Source of the DNA: Candidatus Limnocylindrales bacterium | GTDB taxonomy: Bacteria; Moduliflexota; Moduliflexia; Moduliflexales; JAUQPW01 | Assembly (NCBI GenBank): GCA_035559535.1 | Contig: DATMBG010000037.1 | Location: forward strand, 1-64,000 | Direction: 5' to 3' | Length of the DNA stretch: 64,000 nucleotides | Shown here: positions 52,396-60,832 of the stretch, one piece after another | How the letters are laid out: every line of letters begins with the position of its first letter | Numbering within the stretch: the first letter of the stretch is position 1 | The notes under the pieces: generated by a model | The model's input: the letters and a program-made list of their open reading frames with translations, nothing else | Told to the model about the DNA's origin: nothing | Database searches by the model: none | Translations under genes and position numbers: made by a program

Positions 52396-54296
52396 TAGCG
52401 AATCATACCTGTCGATGCGCTTTGTTTCGGTTTTACCAGAAGATATCCTTGCATTTCTTGATGCAGTGCTGAACAGAAGTTTGTACAGTAAAACGGATGA
52501 ACACCGGGTTTGTTCGCCACAAATTCGATGGTTTTAGTCTCTCCTGGGTCGACCACTACGTTGATGTTGTACTCATTCAAACCAAAACCATGGAGCATAT
52601 CCGTCGTCTGTTCGATGTTTGTGAGGTGAATTGTCACATGATCCCCCTCATTGACCTCGATCTTCCAGGGTTCAAAACTACTGCGTACTGCTATCATCTT
52701 CACCGTTACGTGGTTCTCATTTCGTTCGACCTTTGCGTCTTTTACATCCCAGATTGCTTCTGGATGCTTATTATCTTCCTTCTTATAAACCTCAATGGGT
52801 TTGAGTTTATCGGCTTTGATGATTTGTGCATAGTGCGGTTCAGGTTCAGTGAACGCATCATAAAGGAGTTTCATCTTCTCGCCGGATATATCAATTAACT
52901 GAGAACTCTCTGGCTGCGATGGACCCACACTGATGTGTCGTCCATGCGAAAGCTTGTTCAATGCCACCAGATATTTTCCCTTGGGGTTTATGGTATCTCC
53001 CTCGGCAGCCGCAAGATGACCGATATTGTAGGAAACAGGAATTTTGTCCACGACTTCCCACGTACCGAGTTTCCACTTAGCAATAGCGCTCTCAACATAG
53101 AGGCTTGTATAAGCATAGCCTTTATCATCGAACTGGGTATGTAGGGGTCCCAGGCCCACATTGACTTCTGCCTCCTTAACGGCATCATAGTTAAGAACAG
53201 GAATGCCGTCTTCGTTACCGGTGAAGTCCTTGTTTTGAATTGCCGTTAAGATCTTTTCCATATTGAAAGCTGTGGTAATAGATTGAAGTTTACCACTCCC
53301 AATGATATACTTGCCATCCGGACTTACATCCACGCCATGTGGGCTTTTCGAGCAGGGAATCAAATAGACAATGTCCGGGACTTCCTTTGGATCAATTACC
53401 TTCACACCCCCGATCATCTTGAATTTACCATTTTGGATTGCCTGCTCTGCCGCTTTCCAATTCACCGCGGCAATATAATCGCGGTCCTTTTGCGTTGAAG
53501 TAACCTCCAGTTTACCAGTGGCACGTTCGGAGTTATAAGAGGTCCAGAATGCCCAACCGTAGCTCGGTCCTTTCCCTGCATCACCAAGGTCGTAATCGAA
53601 CGGTGGCATAAGGATTTGCCAGCCCACGCTCATTTCACCGGTTTTGGGATCCACAGCAATTCCCGCCACGACCCCCTTATAATCCGTTGCATATTGCTCA
53701 ATGGGCGCATAGGTTCCTTTAGGCAGCGGAATGGAGAAACGAGATGCCGCCAGGATATACTCTGTATTCGGTGTGACAAATGCTCCCCCATGATAACCAG
53801 AAACATTCGGAATCGGTCCCAGAATCTGTTTGGTTTTGAAATCTCTCAGATCAATTCGTGCCATGCGATTGTTTGCATTGTCATTGACGAAGAGCCAGCG
53901 TCCATCGTAGTTCCCATTGGTCTCGCTGAGGGAAGGATGATGTACGTCTCCCCAGGTGAATTCACCAAGCATTTTCCTGGTTTCTTGGTCGAATCCATAG
54001 CCTGTCGAGGGATAAAGTGAGAAAACCGGAATGGTGGCAATGTGTCGCATCGAAGGAATCCCCGCAACAAACACATTACCTGAATGCCCCCCGGAGTAAA
54101 AAAGATAATACTCGTCCATATCACCGGGAGCGATATAACTCGCAACTGCAGCTCCAATTGTACTACTTTTCTCAGTCCCCTTTTCAACCTCGGGTTTCCT
54201 GGAACAACCTGAAAACAGAGTCAGGCTTAAAATTCCTATTAAACCAAAGGTACTGATCATTCCTTTGAATATAATTTTTTTCCTTACGTTCTCCAT
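52395..54296 (-). CDS. nosZ: Nitrous oxide reductase, clade II (Sec-dependent)
   Basis: 633 aa. Instead of a Tat signal it has a Sec signal with a probable lipobox (FSGC, Cys31), typical of clade II. Beta-propeller domain with CuZ ligands begins at DVHHPSLSETNG (about 117); the C-terminal cupredoxin has the CuA ligands Cys604, Cys608, His612 and Met615. It reduces N2O to N2 in the periplasm, perhaps tethered to a membrane. AGGAGAA precedes the ATG. Second gene of the operon, after a membrane-anchored cytochrome c. Confidence 0.96.
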   Translation of the reverse strand: MENVRKKIIFKGMISTFGLIGILSLTLFSGCSRKPEVEKGTEKSSTIGAAVASYIAPGDMDEYYLFYSGGHSGNVFVAGIPSMRHIATIPVFSLYPSTGYGFDQETRKMLGEFTWGDVHHPSLSETNGNYDGRWLFVNDNANNRMARIDLRDFKTKQILGPIPNVSGYHGGAFVTPNTEYILAASRFSIPLPKGTYAPIEQYATDYKGVVAGIAVDPKTGEMSVGWQILMPPFDYDLGDAGKGPSYGWAFWTSYNSERATGKLEVTSTQKDRDYIAAVNWKAAEQAIQNGKFKMIGGVKVIDPKEVPDIVYLIPCSKSPHGVDVSPDGKYIIGSGKLQSITTAFNMEKILTAIQNKDFTGNEDGIPVLNYDAVKEAEVNVGLGPLHTQFDDKGYAYTSLYVESAIAKWKLGTWEVVDKIPVSYNIGHLAAAEGDTINPKGKYLVALNKLSHGRHISVGPSQPESSQLIDISGEKMKLLYDAFTEPEPHYAQIIKADKLKPIEVYKKEDNKHPEAIWDVKDAKVERNENHVTVKMIAVRSSFEPWKIEVNEGDHVTIHLTNIEQTTDMLHGFGLNEYNINVVVDPGETKTIEFVANKPGVHPFYCTNFCSALHQEMQGYLLVKPKQSASTGMIR

Positions 54297-54436
54297 AGGT
54301 GTATTCTCCTGTATCGGATCAAGACTCGCTACAAATAGCAGCGAGAATTTCCGATCTTACTTTTCTAAGAAATGCTCTACAACTCAGGTCTACCTTTCCT
54401 TTTAGGCTGGTTTTGACTTTTCTTGCCAAATTCCCT

Positions 54437-54925
54437 TTAATCCTTCCCATCGTCATGAGCTCCGGCCTGATTTTCCTCTTTAAGCTTTTTTTGATAGGCT
54501 AACTTAAGCTTTTCAATTACTTCCTGTTTCTCAGCCTCGGTAAGCTTAATCTGCTCTGAGAGAATGATGGCCATGGTCCCCGTTGGACTCGCAAAGAACT
54601 CTTCTAGAGTTTTACCGAAGCGACTTTGAACATCCACATAGGCGTTCGCCAAATCAGGTCCGGCTTTAGTTAGCGATTTGACACCTAACGAACTTACCTC
54701 ATGGCAGGTAAAACATCCCTTCTCAACAAAAAAGGCGCCTTCACCGGCAGGCTTTCCGTGTTTTTCCTCGGCTTCTTTGGATGCAGGCAGGTCAACTGCT
54801 TTTTTAGAGTCATGCTCAACAGGAAGATCCCTCTGCCTCCAGCTTAAAAATAAGCTTATACCTAAAACCATTATCACCAAACCCAGACCACCGATTAACC
54901 ATTTGAGCTTGATTTTTTTCTCCAT
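54437..54925 (-). CDS. Membrane-anchored monoheme cytochrome c of the nos operon
   Basis: 162 aa from the ATG at 54925 (AGGGAGAA upstream; the frame extends 17 codons further). N-terminal TM helix (9-28), then a cytochrome c domain with CFTCH (71-75) and probable axial Met118. Acidic/Gln-rich tail. Clade II nos clusters commonly carry such cytochromes as the electron donor to NosZ. It is the first gene behind the sigma-54 promoter at 55043-55057. Confidence 0.85.
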   Translation of the reverse strand: MEKKIKLKWLIGGLGLVIMVLGISLFLSWRQRDLPVEHDSKKAVDLPASKEAEEKHGKPAGEGAFFVEKGCFTCHEVSSLGVKSLTKAGPDLANAYVDVQSRFGKTLEEFFASPTGTMAIILSEQIKLTEAEKQEVIEKLKLAYQKKLKEENQAGAHDDGKD

Positions 54926-55042
54926 ATGAATTTCTCCCTTATTCTGTATGATCAAAACTACCAAAGCACGCCACAAATAGCAGCAAAACGTGCCTGTTTA
55001 GTCTTCTGATAACCTTCCATCGTTCGTTGCTAAAAAAATATC

Positions 55043-55057
55043 GCAATCACTATGCCA
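55043..55057 (-). promoter_or_regulatory. Sigma-54 promoter of the nos operon
   Basis: Minus-strand TGGCATAGTGATTGC, exact spacing, about 118 bp before the cytochrome ATG; the UAS pair lies upstream. Confidence 0.8.
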
Positions 55058-55169
55058 GGTTACACAAGGTCTTGACGAAGATGTTACAAAACTTAGGATT
55101 CCAGATAACCAACCGGTATAAAGGTTTGGTAAGGTGCAAACTTCAGGGAAAGAGAGAATTTATAGGATC

Positions 55170-55243
55170 CGTCTTAAAATCTTACATCCCTGACAAAAAC
55201 CAGGGAATTAAAGCTCTAAGTGATAATGTCGGAAATTAAGACA
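55170..55243 (-). promoter_or_regulatory. Paired 17-bp enhancer (UAS) of the nos operon
   Basis: CGTCTTAAAATCTTACA (55170-55186) and TGTCGGAAATTAAGACA (55227-55243), centres 57 bp apart, with the extra outer half-site (AAAAGACA) beyond the distal site. The proximal site is 122 bp from the -24 element. Confidence 0.8.
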
Positions 55244-55315
55244 AAAGACAAAATAACAGGTATTTATAAAGGGAAGGATCTTTGAAATCTTGAAAATTCT
55301 GGATTTTTATAGGGG

Positions 55316-55861
55316 TTATCCGGGCCAACCTCGTACCAACATAATTCCCAAAGCGATTACCAACAAGGCCAGGAGCAAGTTCAACCGTCCAAGCCATCCG
55401 GCCTGGCGACGTAACCGTATCACTTCAGGTGAGGTGGGATTTGCCTGCCACAGAGCCATGGCCCGTGGACCAAGGATAAAATCGTGTAGGGCACTGGACA
55501 GGAGAATCAAGGCTACCACTAATAATTTGATGCCTAAAGTATGACCAAAGGAACTTTGCCAGAATAGATCATTCTGAAGATCCTCCCAACTAAAACCTCG
55601 ATAGATCAGGTTAGAGATACCACTCAGGAGGAGCAAGATCAGACAGATCCAACCTACCCAACGGAAACGCACGCCGATCCAATGGATGAAAGAAGCTCTG
55701 ATATCCTGGTACTCTGATCGGCGGATTACCGGAACCAGAACCAGAACTAGGAAAATCATACCACCAATCCAGGTTACGGCAGCCAGAATATGAAGCCAGA
55801 CCGAGAACAGGTAGAAGACATTCATAAGATTAAGGGCTGAAGGGCCAGGGGTAAAAGCCAT
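55316..55861 (-). CDS. CopD-like four-to-five-helix membrane protein
   Basis: 181 aa with about four TM helices and His residues in the first (VWLHILAAVTWIGGMIF) and third to fourth helices (FGHTLGIKLLVV, SALHDFILGPR). This is the CopD/DUF4149-type pattern, linked to copper uptake or heme/quinone proteins. Copper delivery would suit the neighbouring NosZ and NirK, but this is inference. It stands alone 70 bp beyond the nos enhancer. Confidence 0.72.
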   Translation of the reverse strand: MAFTPGPSALNLMNVFYLFSVWLHILAAVTWIGGMIFLVLVLVPVIRRSEYQDIRASFIHWIGVRFRWVGWICLILLLLSGISNLIYRGFSWEDLQNDLFWQSSFGHTLGIKLLVVALILLSSALHDFILGPRAMALWQANPTSPEVIRLRRQAGWLGRLNLLLALLVIALGIMLVRGWPG

Positions 55862-56236
55862 TATTCGCTTTCCACCTTTGACCCTTTAGAACAACTCTAA
55901 AAATTATCAGGTATCAAATCCGATTCTACGGTGTCCGATACCATCCGTTGAAGCCATCGGTGGTCCTACCGTTACCGGAGAGGTAAAGGGTGCCCGGATC
56001 TTTATAGGTAACCCCTACTATGCTCATAATCCCCAACATAGGGAGCACCGATTCCTCTTGTTTTTCGCTATCCAGTCTTATATAATCCCCAGAGCTGAAA
56101 ATACCTTACTCCCATGACTCCTTGCTGAAAATCTGTTCCTTAGAAGGAATAGCCATCGCTTGAGCTGGTTGTTTTGAGGAAGGTGCCTGGAAGGGACTTG
56201 GGGATAGAAATTCCCCCCATTTAGTTGATATAAGAC
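55862..56236. other. Intergenic region, no gene supported
   Basis: About 375 bp between the CopD-like and degenerate-zincin genes. I see short, imperfect inverted repeats (for example around 55920-55980) but no convincing gene, promoter or terminator. Confidence 0.4.
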
Positions 56237-57238
56237 TTAACCGGTTTGTTTAGCTTCGACTAAAGAACGGGCTTCGTACAAATCTTTACACTGCCAACAA
56301 AGGGGTTCCTGAGGGTTCCATGCCGGATGCTCTTGTTGGATTTGGACTAACAAATCGGCAGAAAGATCGACGGGATTTATTAACTGAAACGAAGGAAATT
56401 GACATAAAGCACACCTTCCTTTGGAAGAAGGAGTAGATGTGAAGCCCCTTCCTATATCTGTTGTTCCGGCAAGCCACTTTTCAGGATTTTGAGCAAACGA
56501 TAATAACTCCTGATGGGTGTGGGGGCCCTGGTCAAAAAAATAAGAAAACAAGTTCTCCAACTCCCCTTGCAGGGATGGAAAGGTGCGGCTAAAAAGCATC
56601 TTGTGGGTTTCTCGCACGGGGGGTGGAAGCCATCCTTTTTTATATAACCGCCCATCAACGGTGATATCCCAAAGAATTTTATATCGTTCTTGAAGAACGC
56701 GATGATAGGGGCCCAGGGATCTGTTGGGAAAACCGGACTCATATCCAAAGTAAGGATCCAGCATATCCACAATATGCAGCATTTCACGTTGAAGAAAAAC
56801 AAGGAATTGGGGGGACTGGCATAAAAGTTCGGGGGTTAACTGAACGACTATAGTGCGTTCAGTTCGACTAAGTTCAGGCTGGTCACTTTTTACACGAGCA
56901 AGGTACAAATCTGCTCCAATCTCCCTGGTAGATCGAGCTTTTATAAAGAGGCAGCGATGTGTTGAGGTGGTAAGGATTGGCCATAGTTTAAAAACTTGCT
57001 GTACCGGCTCTCCAAGATTTAAATGGTTGAACCAGCGTTCATGAAATTGTTGAAAAGCTTCCTCCCGCCCCTCTGGATCGGTAAACTCGTAGATGCGATT
57101 CCTTTCTTTTCTAAACAGGCCTTCCTTCGGATGCCCTCTGATAATCCGAAGAACAGCTTCTTCAACGAGTTGAGGATGATATTCTACACAATAGGATTTA
57201 CCGTGAGTTCTGAAGTCAACGGATGTCAGGTTTTTCAT
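56237..57238 (-). CDS. Unrecognised protein with degenerate zincin motif and zinc-ribbon-like tail
   Basis: 333 aa, no signal peptide or TM helix, probably cytoplasmic. Residues 151-164 read REMLHIVDMLDPYF: Glu152 and His155 fit HExxH but the first His is Arg151; a nearby DITVDGRL (191-198) could supply another acidic ligand. The tail has Cys276, Cys279, Cys314 and Cys317 (CALC...CWQC), a likely Zn site. I do not know its family. It lies in the series of genes upstream-linked to the nitrate/nitrite oxidoreductase, and may serve its maturation or a separate protein-processing role. Confidence 0.6.
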   Translation of the reverse strand: MKNLTSVDFRTHGKSYCVEYHPQLVEEAVLRIIRGHPKEGLFRKERNRIYEFTDPEGREEAFQQFHERWFNHLNLGEPVQQVFKLWPILTTSTHRCLFIKARSTREIGADLYLARVKSDQPELSRTERTIVVQLTPELLCQSPQFLVFLQREMLHIVDMLDPYFGYESGFPNRSLGPYHRVLQERYKILWDITVDGRLYKKGWLPPPVRETHKMLFSRTFPSLQGELENLFSYFFDQGPHTHQELLSFAQNPEKWLAGTTDIGRGFTSTPSSKGRCALCQFPSFQLINPVDLSADLLVQIQQEHPAWNPQEPLCWQCKDLYEARSLVEAKQTG

Positions 57239-57383
57239 AATAAAATAACCCCTTCACTTACCGAAGCAAATGGTTACAAGAATTCCTCCTTCAAGGGAAG
57301 AGATATTCAGTTAATTTAAGAAGACTTTTGCTTTAAAGACAAAGCCTGAAATCCCTGGTTTCAAGGATATAGCAATTGACAAA

Positions 57384-57480
57384 TCCCCCCCCCTTCCCCA
57401 TACGTGCCGGAATAAGGCTTAGCTGGGAGTACGACTGTTTGCCTTACTTCCCTTCCTCCTTCCCTGAAATTTCAGGAAAA
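57384..57480 (+). repeat. Direct repeat copy 1 flanking hemerythrin 3
   Basis: Shares the core TAAGGCTTAGCTGGG (57413-57427) and flanking CCCCTTCCCCATA...GTGCC and a TCTCCTGAAxxTTCAGG-type end with copy 2 at 58390-58482. Copies are about 1 kb apart in the same orientation. The rest of 57239-57758 shows no supportable gene. Confidence 0.6.
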
Positions 57481-57758
57481 GGGAGACGAGGGCATAAGTG
57501 TCAGGTTAAGGCACCCCACCCGGTTCCTTCCCCTGCAAGGCGGGGGAAGGCCAGGAAGGGGGAGGCCCTCAGGTATCTCACTCTTATCCTGGCGCTTGAG
57601 ATGCCCGCGCTCCCAGGTTACAGGATAAGCTTTTTTATCTTATTTTGGCCCGTATAGGATAAGGAATATCTCCCATAAAAGGCAGATTGATATTATTCCA
57701 TGGAAATGGGATTCTCCGGTCCTCTCGTATTCAACTTGTTCATGTCATAGACGAGATC

Positions 57759-58241
57759 TCATGAGAATCGCTCTTTCCGATATTCTAACAGGGTCGTACC
57801 TTCACGTCGTCGTTCTTCCATTTGGTTCAAGAGCTCCTCTTGTAGAGTATGGGGTAGTCTTTCCATATAGAGAGCCAATCCATCACAAGTGATAGGATGC
57901 TCCCAAATCAGTTCCAGATTCGCAGCTGCGGTTTCGGCATCGGACTGACTCCAGGTATCTTTTGCAGCCAAATTCATTAAAGCCATCACACCCCGGAATA
58001 CCCCATCGTGTTCCGTGAGCAGTCGTTGCAATCCAGCTTCTCCGATGAATTCCCTTAACTTTGGGTAAAGATGGAGTTCTTCAAACTTAAAGTGTGGACC
58101 AACCAACTTGTTTGCTTCGTTCAACGTCGCCCTGATCCGCGCAATATCTTGAGCCTGGATGGCACTTCGTAAATCCATCAGGGCCTGTACCACCTTCGTA
58201 TGGTCTGAGTGAAATTCTCCAATAAGAGTTTTTCCAGCCAT
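57759..58241 (-). CDS. Hemerythrin-domain protein 3
   Basis: 160 aa, one HHE domain: His10/His13 in EFHSDHTKV, His53 and Glu57 in VGPHFKFEELHLYP (plus His60), His82 in LTEHDGVF and His116 in IWEHPITC are candidate diiron ligands. GGAGGT precedes the ATG. It lies between two copies of a direct repeat and downstream of the nitrate/nitrite oxidoreductase genes. Third hemerythrin-domain protein in the window, all near nitrogen-oxide enzymes. Confidence 0.85.
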   Translation of the reverse strand: MAGKTLIGEFHSDHTKVVQALMDLRSAIQAQDIARIRATLNEANKLVGPHFKFEELHLYPKLREFIGEAGLQRLLTEHDGVFRGVMALMNLAAKDTWSQSDAETAAANLELIWEHPITCDGLALYMERLPHTLQEELLNQMEERRREGTTLLEYRKERFS

Positions 58242-58389
58242 CTTTGTTACCTCCCCACATAATCTAAGGACAGGTTTGTTTTTTAGTTAACATTTCCTGA
58301 CAGGAGTATCCTCATGACCTCCTTAAACAGGTCCCATCCTCATAGTAAACAAACATTACTTTTAATAAAGTTAAACAGGGATCATCGCG

Positions 58390-58482
58390 CTCCCCTTTCC
58401 CCATATGTGCCCGGATAAGGCTTAGCTGGGGGTGTAACCATCTACCTCACCTTCCTTTCCCCTCTCCTGAAGCTTCAGGGAT
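58390..58482 (+). repeat. Direct repeat copy 2 flanking hemerythrin 3
   Basis: Core TAAGGCTTAGCTGGG at 58416-58430 and similar flanks to copy 1 (57384-57480). It lies in the 303-bp gap between hemerythrin 3 and the TorD-like gene, where I see no gene. Confidence 0.6.
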
Positions 58483-58544
58483 TACCTGGATCCCAACTTC
58501 TCCCTTCTCTCACGGAGAAAAGCAGGAGTAACCGTTCCTACAGA

Positions 58545-59366
58545 CTATTCATTCGAGGTATCTGCACAGGAGATTTCTCGAATGAGATCATCGCCAGGAC
58601 CACAGGTAAAACACTCATCGGTGATCAGGGTGGGTCGAAGGCGTAATTGCTTTGAACCAAAGGGTATGTCGTACTGATGGCATTCCCGCCGTATAAATTC
58701 ATCACATATCTTACCCAGGGTTCCATAAAAGCCATCCGGGTCTTCCCGGCTCAGCAAGTTGGAGAAGGAGGGCACAAAGCGCCCCAGATGGTCCTTTAGA
58801 AACAACTTTTGAGCTTTGCGAGTTTCTACCACTGTAAAGGCGTCTTGCTGTTCCAGGGCATAAGCTTCTTTCCGTGTCAGAAAAGAGAGAAACTCGCATT
58901 CCCCACTGATATGATCTACCCGCTCATGTTGCTCAGAGTTCCATTCTAATCCAAAGGCTTTATAAAATCCGGCAATATCCCCCAGCTCTTGAGGTTGTTG
59001 AAATAAGGTTTCCTCTCCATATTCTGTTTCGTAGGGGGGTACCTTAGGTTGGGCAGTATGTCCAAAGAGGAAATTGTACGAGTTTTTCAACGTTTCCAGA
59101 CTTTGAGCGTCTGTACAGGATCTTAACTTGAGGATGTAGATATGAAGGGGCAGCGTTATCTCGCCCCTTCTTTTGAAGGCAACATCTAATATCCAGGTAA
59201 TTTCGGCCAGATCCGTATTCTGTTCCTCTGCTACCAAACGTTCCAAGGTTTCAGCATTCGGTGAACGAAACCCTAAAGCCAGGGCTTCATAGAGGGCGCT
59301 GCGGCACAAAGCGAGATCAATCTCATCTGACAATTGAAAAGGGTGAAGGTCGGTTTCGGTTTTCAT
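58545..59366 (-). CDS. TorD/NarJ-like molybdoenzyme assembly chaperone
   Basis: 273-aa helical protein with the family phrase KVPPYETEYGEETLF (about 112-126) and HISGECEFLSFLTRKEAYALE (about 152-172). It has a C-terminal CxxC (ECFTCGPGD). It follows the alpha and beta subunit genes of the NXR/NAR enzyme, for which it is the likely cofactor-insertion chaperone. GGAGGA precedes the ATG. Confidence 0.83.
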   Translation of the reverse strand: MKTETDLHPFQLSDEIDLALCRSALYEALALGFRSPNAETLERLVAEEQNTDLAEITWILDVAFKRRGEITLPLHIYILKLRSCTDAQSLETLKNSYNFLFGHTAQPKVPPYETEYGEETLFQQPQELGDIAGFYKAFGLEWNSEQHERVDHISGECEFLSFLTRKEAYALEQQDAFTVVETRKAQKLFLKDHLGRFVPSFSNLLSREDPDGFYGTLGKICDEFIRRECHQYDIPFGSKQLRLRPTLITDECFTCGPGDDLIREISCADTSNE

Positions 59367-59474
59367 GGGTCCTCCCTATTTAGTTACAAAAACACCAGGA
59401 TACCGGGGTTTACTAAGAAAAAAAGCCTGGTGGAGCTTTGTACCCCGACATCTTTGTGACTAAAAATTTCAGAA

Positions 59475-60725
59475 TCAAATAGAATTAGCATGTTGGGCAG
59501 GTCGTTCATATACAGGCTCTTCGACGGTTGTACGAAAGAGTTCTTCTCCTTCTTTGCCATAAGCTATAACCGTGTCATTGTAAATGGTGACCGGTTTTCC
59601 ACGTAGAGTTCCTTCAAAGATTTTAGGACCTTCCTCAAACTTGTAGCTGAAAATAATTAAGTTAGATCGTCTAAATAACTGTAACACAGCCAGGAGCTCA
59701 CGATCAGGATTCATATACCGTTCGATAGCTTCATCCACACCGGGTCCAAACATCTGGTATAAATAAGGTCGTGGGACCCATCGGGGCGGAATATAGTAGC
59801 CGTTAGGGGCGGTTCCGAATTGGGGATATAAGGGCAAGGCCACCTTAGCCACATGGACCAGATAGTAAATCGGGTTATAGCGATCTTCTGCCCAGGTCCC
59901 ATCGGGATTCATTTTCACCAGGCCTTGTAAGCGGATCTGACCGATGCAGGCAGCCATACATCGGGTTTCCATGGGTTTACCGTTTGATTCGGGATCATTT
60001 CCTTCGACCCTTGGATAGCAAGCAATACACTTCTCGGAAATTCGGGTGTTACCCCTGTACATAACTTTTTTGTACGGACAGGCTTCTACACACTTACGAT
60101 AGCCACGGCATTCACTCTGATCCACCAATACGATTCCGTCCTCTGGCCGTTTGTAAATGGCATTGCGGGGACAGGCGGCCAGGCATCCCGGGTATGTACA
60201 GTGATTACAGATTCGGGCAAGATAAAAAAACCAGGTTTTATGAACCGGTAGTTGTGCGCCTTCTTTATCCCATTGAAAGGGTTGGCCTTTGGGTCCTTTG
60301 GGATTGTCTTCATAGATATTAGGGGAATTCCACTCATGGTCTTCCGGCAAGTAACCTAAAACCCTGGAGCTTTCGGGGGTAAGTTTCTTTTTGGCAGCTT
60401 CAAAGATGGTTTGACCTTCAAATTGAAAGGTTCCATCTTTTTTCGACCATACTTGACCACCTGGATTGGCTTCCTCCAAAAGTTTGAGAATCTTCATGTC
60501 CCAAAATTGAGGATAGCCTCCGTAAGGTTTGGTCTCCACGTTAGCCCACCACATGTGTTCCTGGCCCTTGCTGAAAGTCCAGGTAGACTTACAAGCCATG
60601 GTACAGCTCTGACAGGCAATGCAACGATTGATATTGAAAACAAAGGCAAACTGCCTTTTGGGAAAGGCCGCTTCATGGGGATATTCCATGTTACGACCTA
60701 ATTGCCAATTATATACTTTAGGCAT
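59475..60725 (-). CDS. nxrB: NXR/NAR-type nitrate/nitrite oxidoreductase, beta subunit
   Basis: 416 aa, close in length to NxrB of Nitrospira (about 430) and shorter than E. coli NarH (about 510). Four Fe-S sets are visible: CIACQSCTMAC (35-45), CNHCTYPGCLAACP, CRGYRKCVEACP and CIACYPRVEG with CMAAC. The phrases SKGQEHMWWANVETKPYGGYP (in part) and PPRWVPRPYLYQMFGPGVDEAI match my memory of NxrB and related periplasmic-type nitrate reductases. The first cluster has Cys45 where Nitrospira NxrB has Asp. Direction of catalysis cannot be read from sequence; nirK and nosZ favour nitrate reduction here. Confidence 0.85.
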   Translation of the reverse strand: MPKVYNWQLGRNMEYPHEAAFPKRQFAFVFNINRCIACQSCTMACKSTWTFSKGQEHMWWANVETKPYGGYPQFWDMKILKLLEEANPGGQVWSKKDGTFQFEGQTIFEAAKKKLTPESSRVLGYLPEDHEWNSPNIYEDNPKGPKGQPFQWDKEGAQLPVHKTWFFYLARICNHCTYPGCLAACPRNAIYKRPEDGIVLVDQSECRGYRKCVEACPYKKVMYRGNTRISEKCIACYPRVEGNDPESNGKPMETRCMAACIGQIRLQGLVKMNPDGTWAEDRYNPIYYLVHVAKVALPLYPQFGTAPNGYYIPPRWVPRPYLYQMFGPGVDEAIERYMNPDRELLAVLQLFRRSNLIIFSYKFEEGPKIFEGTLRGKPVTIYNDTVIAYGKEGEELFRTTVEEPVYERPAQHANSI

Positions 60726-60735
60726 AATTATAAGT

Positions 60736-60807
60736 GAGTATGGGAGTGTGGGGGTATGGGCGTGTGAGAGTATTCAAACACTCCCATACCCCCCTACTCC
60801 CATACTC
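60736..60807. repeat. 30-bp near-perfect inverted repeat before the beta-subunit gene
   Basis: Left arm 60736-60765 and right arm 60778-60807 pair with about three mismatches around a 12-nt loop; arms are made of GAGTATGGGAGT units. It lies in the gap between the 96-aa gene and the beta subunit. Probably a small dispersed repeat; it could affect the alpha:beta expression ratio. Confidence 0.65.
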
Positions 60808-60832
60808 CTATACTTCCATCCTTCCACCCGCC

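Noticed and set aside
2775-55243. Interpretation of the paired 17-mers as a MITE-like repeat
   Set aside because: Sequence between the two sites and between sites and promoter is not conserved and the promoter distance varies; only the binding-site-like parts and their 57-58 bp spacing are kept.
57370-57384. Sigma-54-like GCAATTGACAAATCC on the minus strand before the 333-aa gene
   Set aside because: GC to GG spacing is one base too long for sigma-54.
57376-57657. 93-codon plus-strand frame
   Set aside because: Mostly made of a C-rich direct repeat; no ribosome-binding site.
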